From Bacillota bacterium (lineage in GTDB: Bacteria > Bacillota > Clostridia > Christensenellales > Borkfalkiaceae), in NCBI GenBank assembly GCA_023403375.1, contig JAEYEN010000127.1:1-12578 (forward strand): a stretch of DNA of 12,578 nucleotides, read 5' to 3'. The notes under the pieces were generated by a model, which worked only from the letters and a program-made list of their open reading frames with translations, made no database searches and had not been told where the DNA came from. Of the stretch, positions 12,357-12,578 are shown piece after piece. Numbering within the stretch: position 1 is the stretch's first letter; each line of letters begins with the position of its first letter. The translations under genes were made by a program, and so were the position numbers.

Positions 12357-12578
12357 TTAGTCTATCCGACTTTTTTTGATTTTTTCTATCTCCGTGCGGA
12401 CTTCTTCCTTGCTTTCCGCCTTTAAGTATATATGATAATCGTCCGCCGCGGAATTACATTCTTCCACACGACTTTTCATAAGATTTTTGATTTTATCGGC
12501 AAGGTCTGCCTGCCGTTCTTTAAGCGGAAGGCTCATATCGGGGTAAACCGGCCCGTCGAAATAAATAACGGGGTGCGT
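12357..12578 (-). CDS. C-terminal part of a probable 1-acylglycerol-3-phosphate acyltransferase (runs off right edge)
   Basis: An open frame enters from the right edge and ends at the TAA at 12357-12359; 73 codons are visible. The first visible stretch, HPVIYFDGPVYPDMSLPLKE, resembles the end of PlsC-type lysophospholipid acyltransferases, in which a beta-strand is followed by a P-x-Y-P-D segment and a final helix (here DLADKIKNLMKSRVEEC). The rest is a charged tail ending in IEKIKKSRID. The catalytic HX4D box would lie outside the window, so the assignment rests on the C-terminus alone. It is followed by a terminator. Confidence 0.45.
   Translation of the reverse strand, partial: THPVIYFDGPVYPDMSLPLKERQADLADKIKNLMKSRVEECNSAADDYHIYLKAESKEEVRTEIEKIKKSRID

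Overview
The window looks like part of the chromosome of a member of the Clostridia (Bacillota), probably an uncultured gut lineage. The basis is moderately AT-rich DNA, Shine-Dalgarno starts of the GGAGG/AGGTGA type, several near-consensus housekeeping promoters with 17-bp spacers, a very large BspA-like leucine-rich-repeat lipoprotein of the kind common in gut Clostridia, and housekeeping genes of Clostridial type (single-domain MazG, PolA without proofreading residues). The lineage is inferred from these features and not proven. Nearly all protein genes lie on the minus strand; the exceptions are one LysR-type regulator and two single tRNA genes.

Left part (1-1890): the start of an F-type ATP synthase subunit a gene runs off the left edge on the minus strand. 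It diverges from a LysR-family regulator across a 201-bp region that holds a consensus promoter and several inverted repeats. After lysR comes tRNA-Ala(GGC) with its own promoter and terminator.

Middle (1937-5867): a minus-strand run polA > coaE > GNAT acetyltransferase with tight spacing, probably one transcript from a promoter at 5693-5721. The GNAT gene is broken by two single-base losses in A-runs, although its start, ribosome binding site and family sequence are otherwise intact. tRNA-Leu(CAA) diverges from polA and ends in a strong hairpin.

Centre-right (5967-10014): an 1182-residue surface lipoprotein with an N-terminal cysteine/histidine repeat region and about 30 BspA-type leucine-rich repeats. 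It is preceded by a roughly 360-nt leader downstream of a strong extended -10 promoter. The leader contains a hairpin/T-run element and no convincing gene.

Right part (10033-12578): a nitroreductase-family flavoprotein, a maltose/galactoside O-acetyltransferase-like hexapeptide enzyme with a 17-bp repeat array in its leader, and a MazG-type NTP pyrophosphohydrolase whose promoter predicts a leaderless mRNA. Beyond them are a strand-asymmetric C/A-rich spacer with short repeats, a terminator, and the C-terminus of a probable 1-acylglycerol-3-phosphate acyltransferase running off the right edge.

I do not see a complete new defence, mobile or biosynthetic system. The best leads are the broken GNAT gene, the predicted leaderless mazG, the cysteine/histidine super-repeat of the lipoprotein, its leader RNA, and the repeat arrays at 11530-11570 and 12139-12307.
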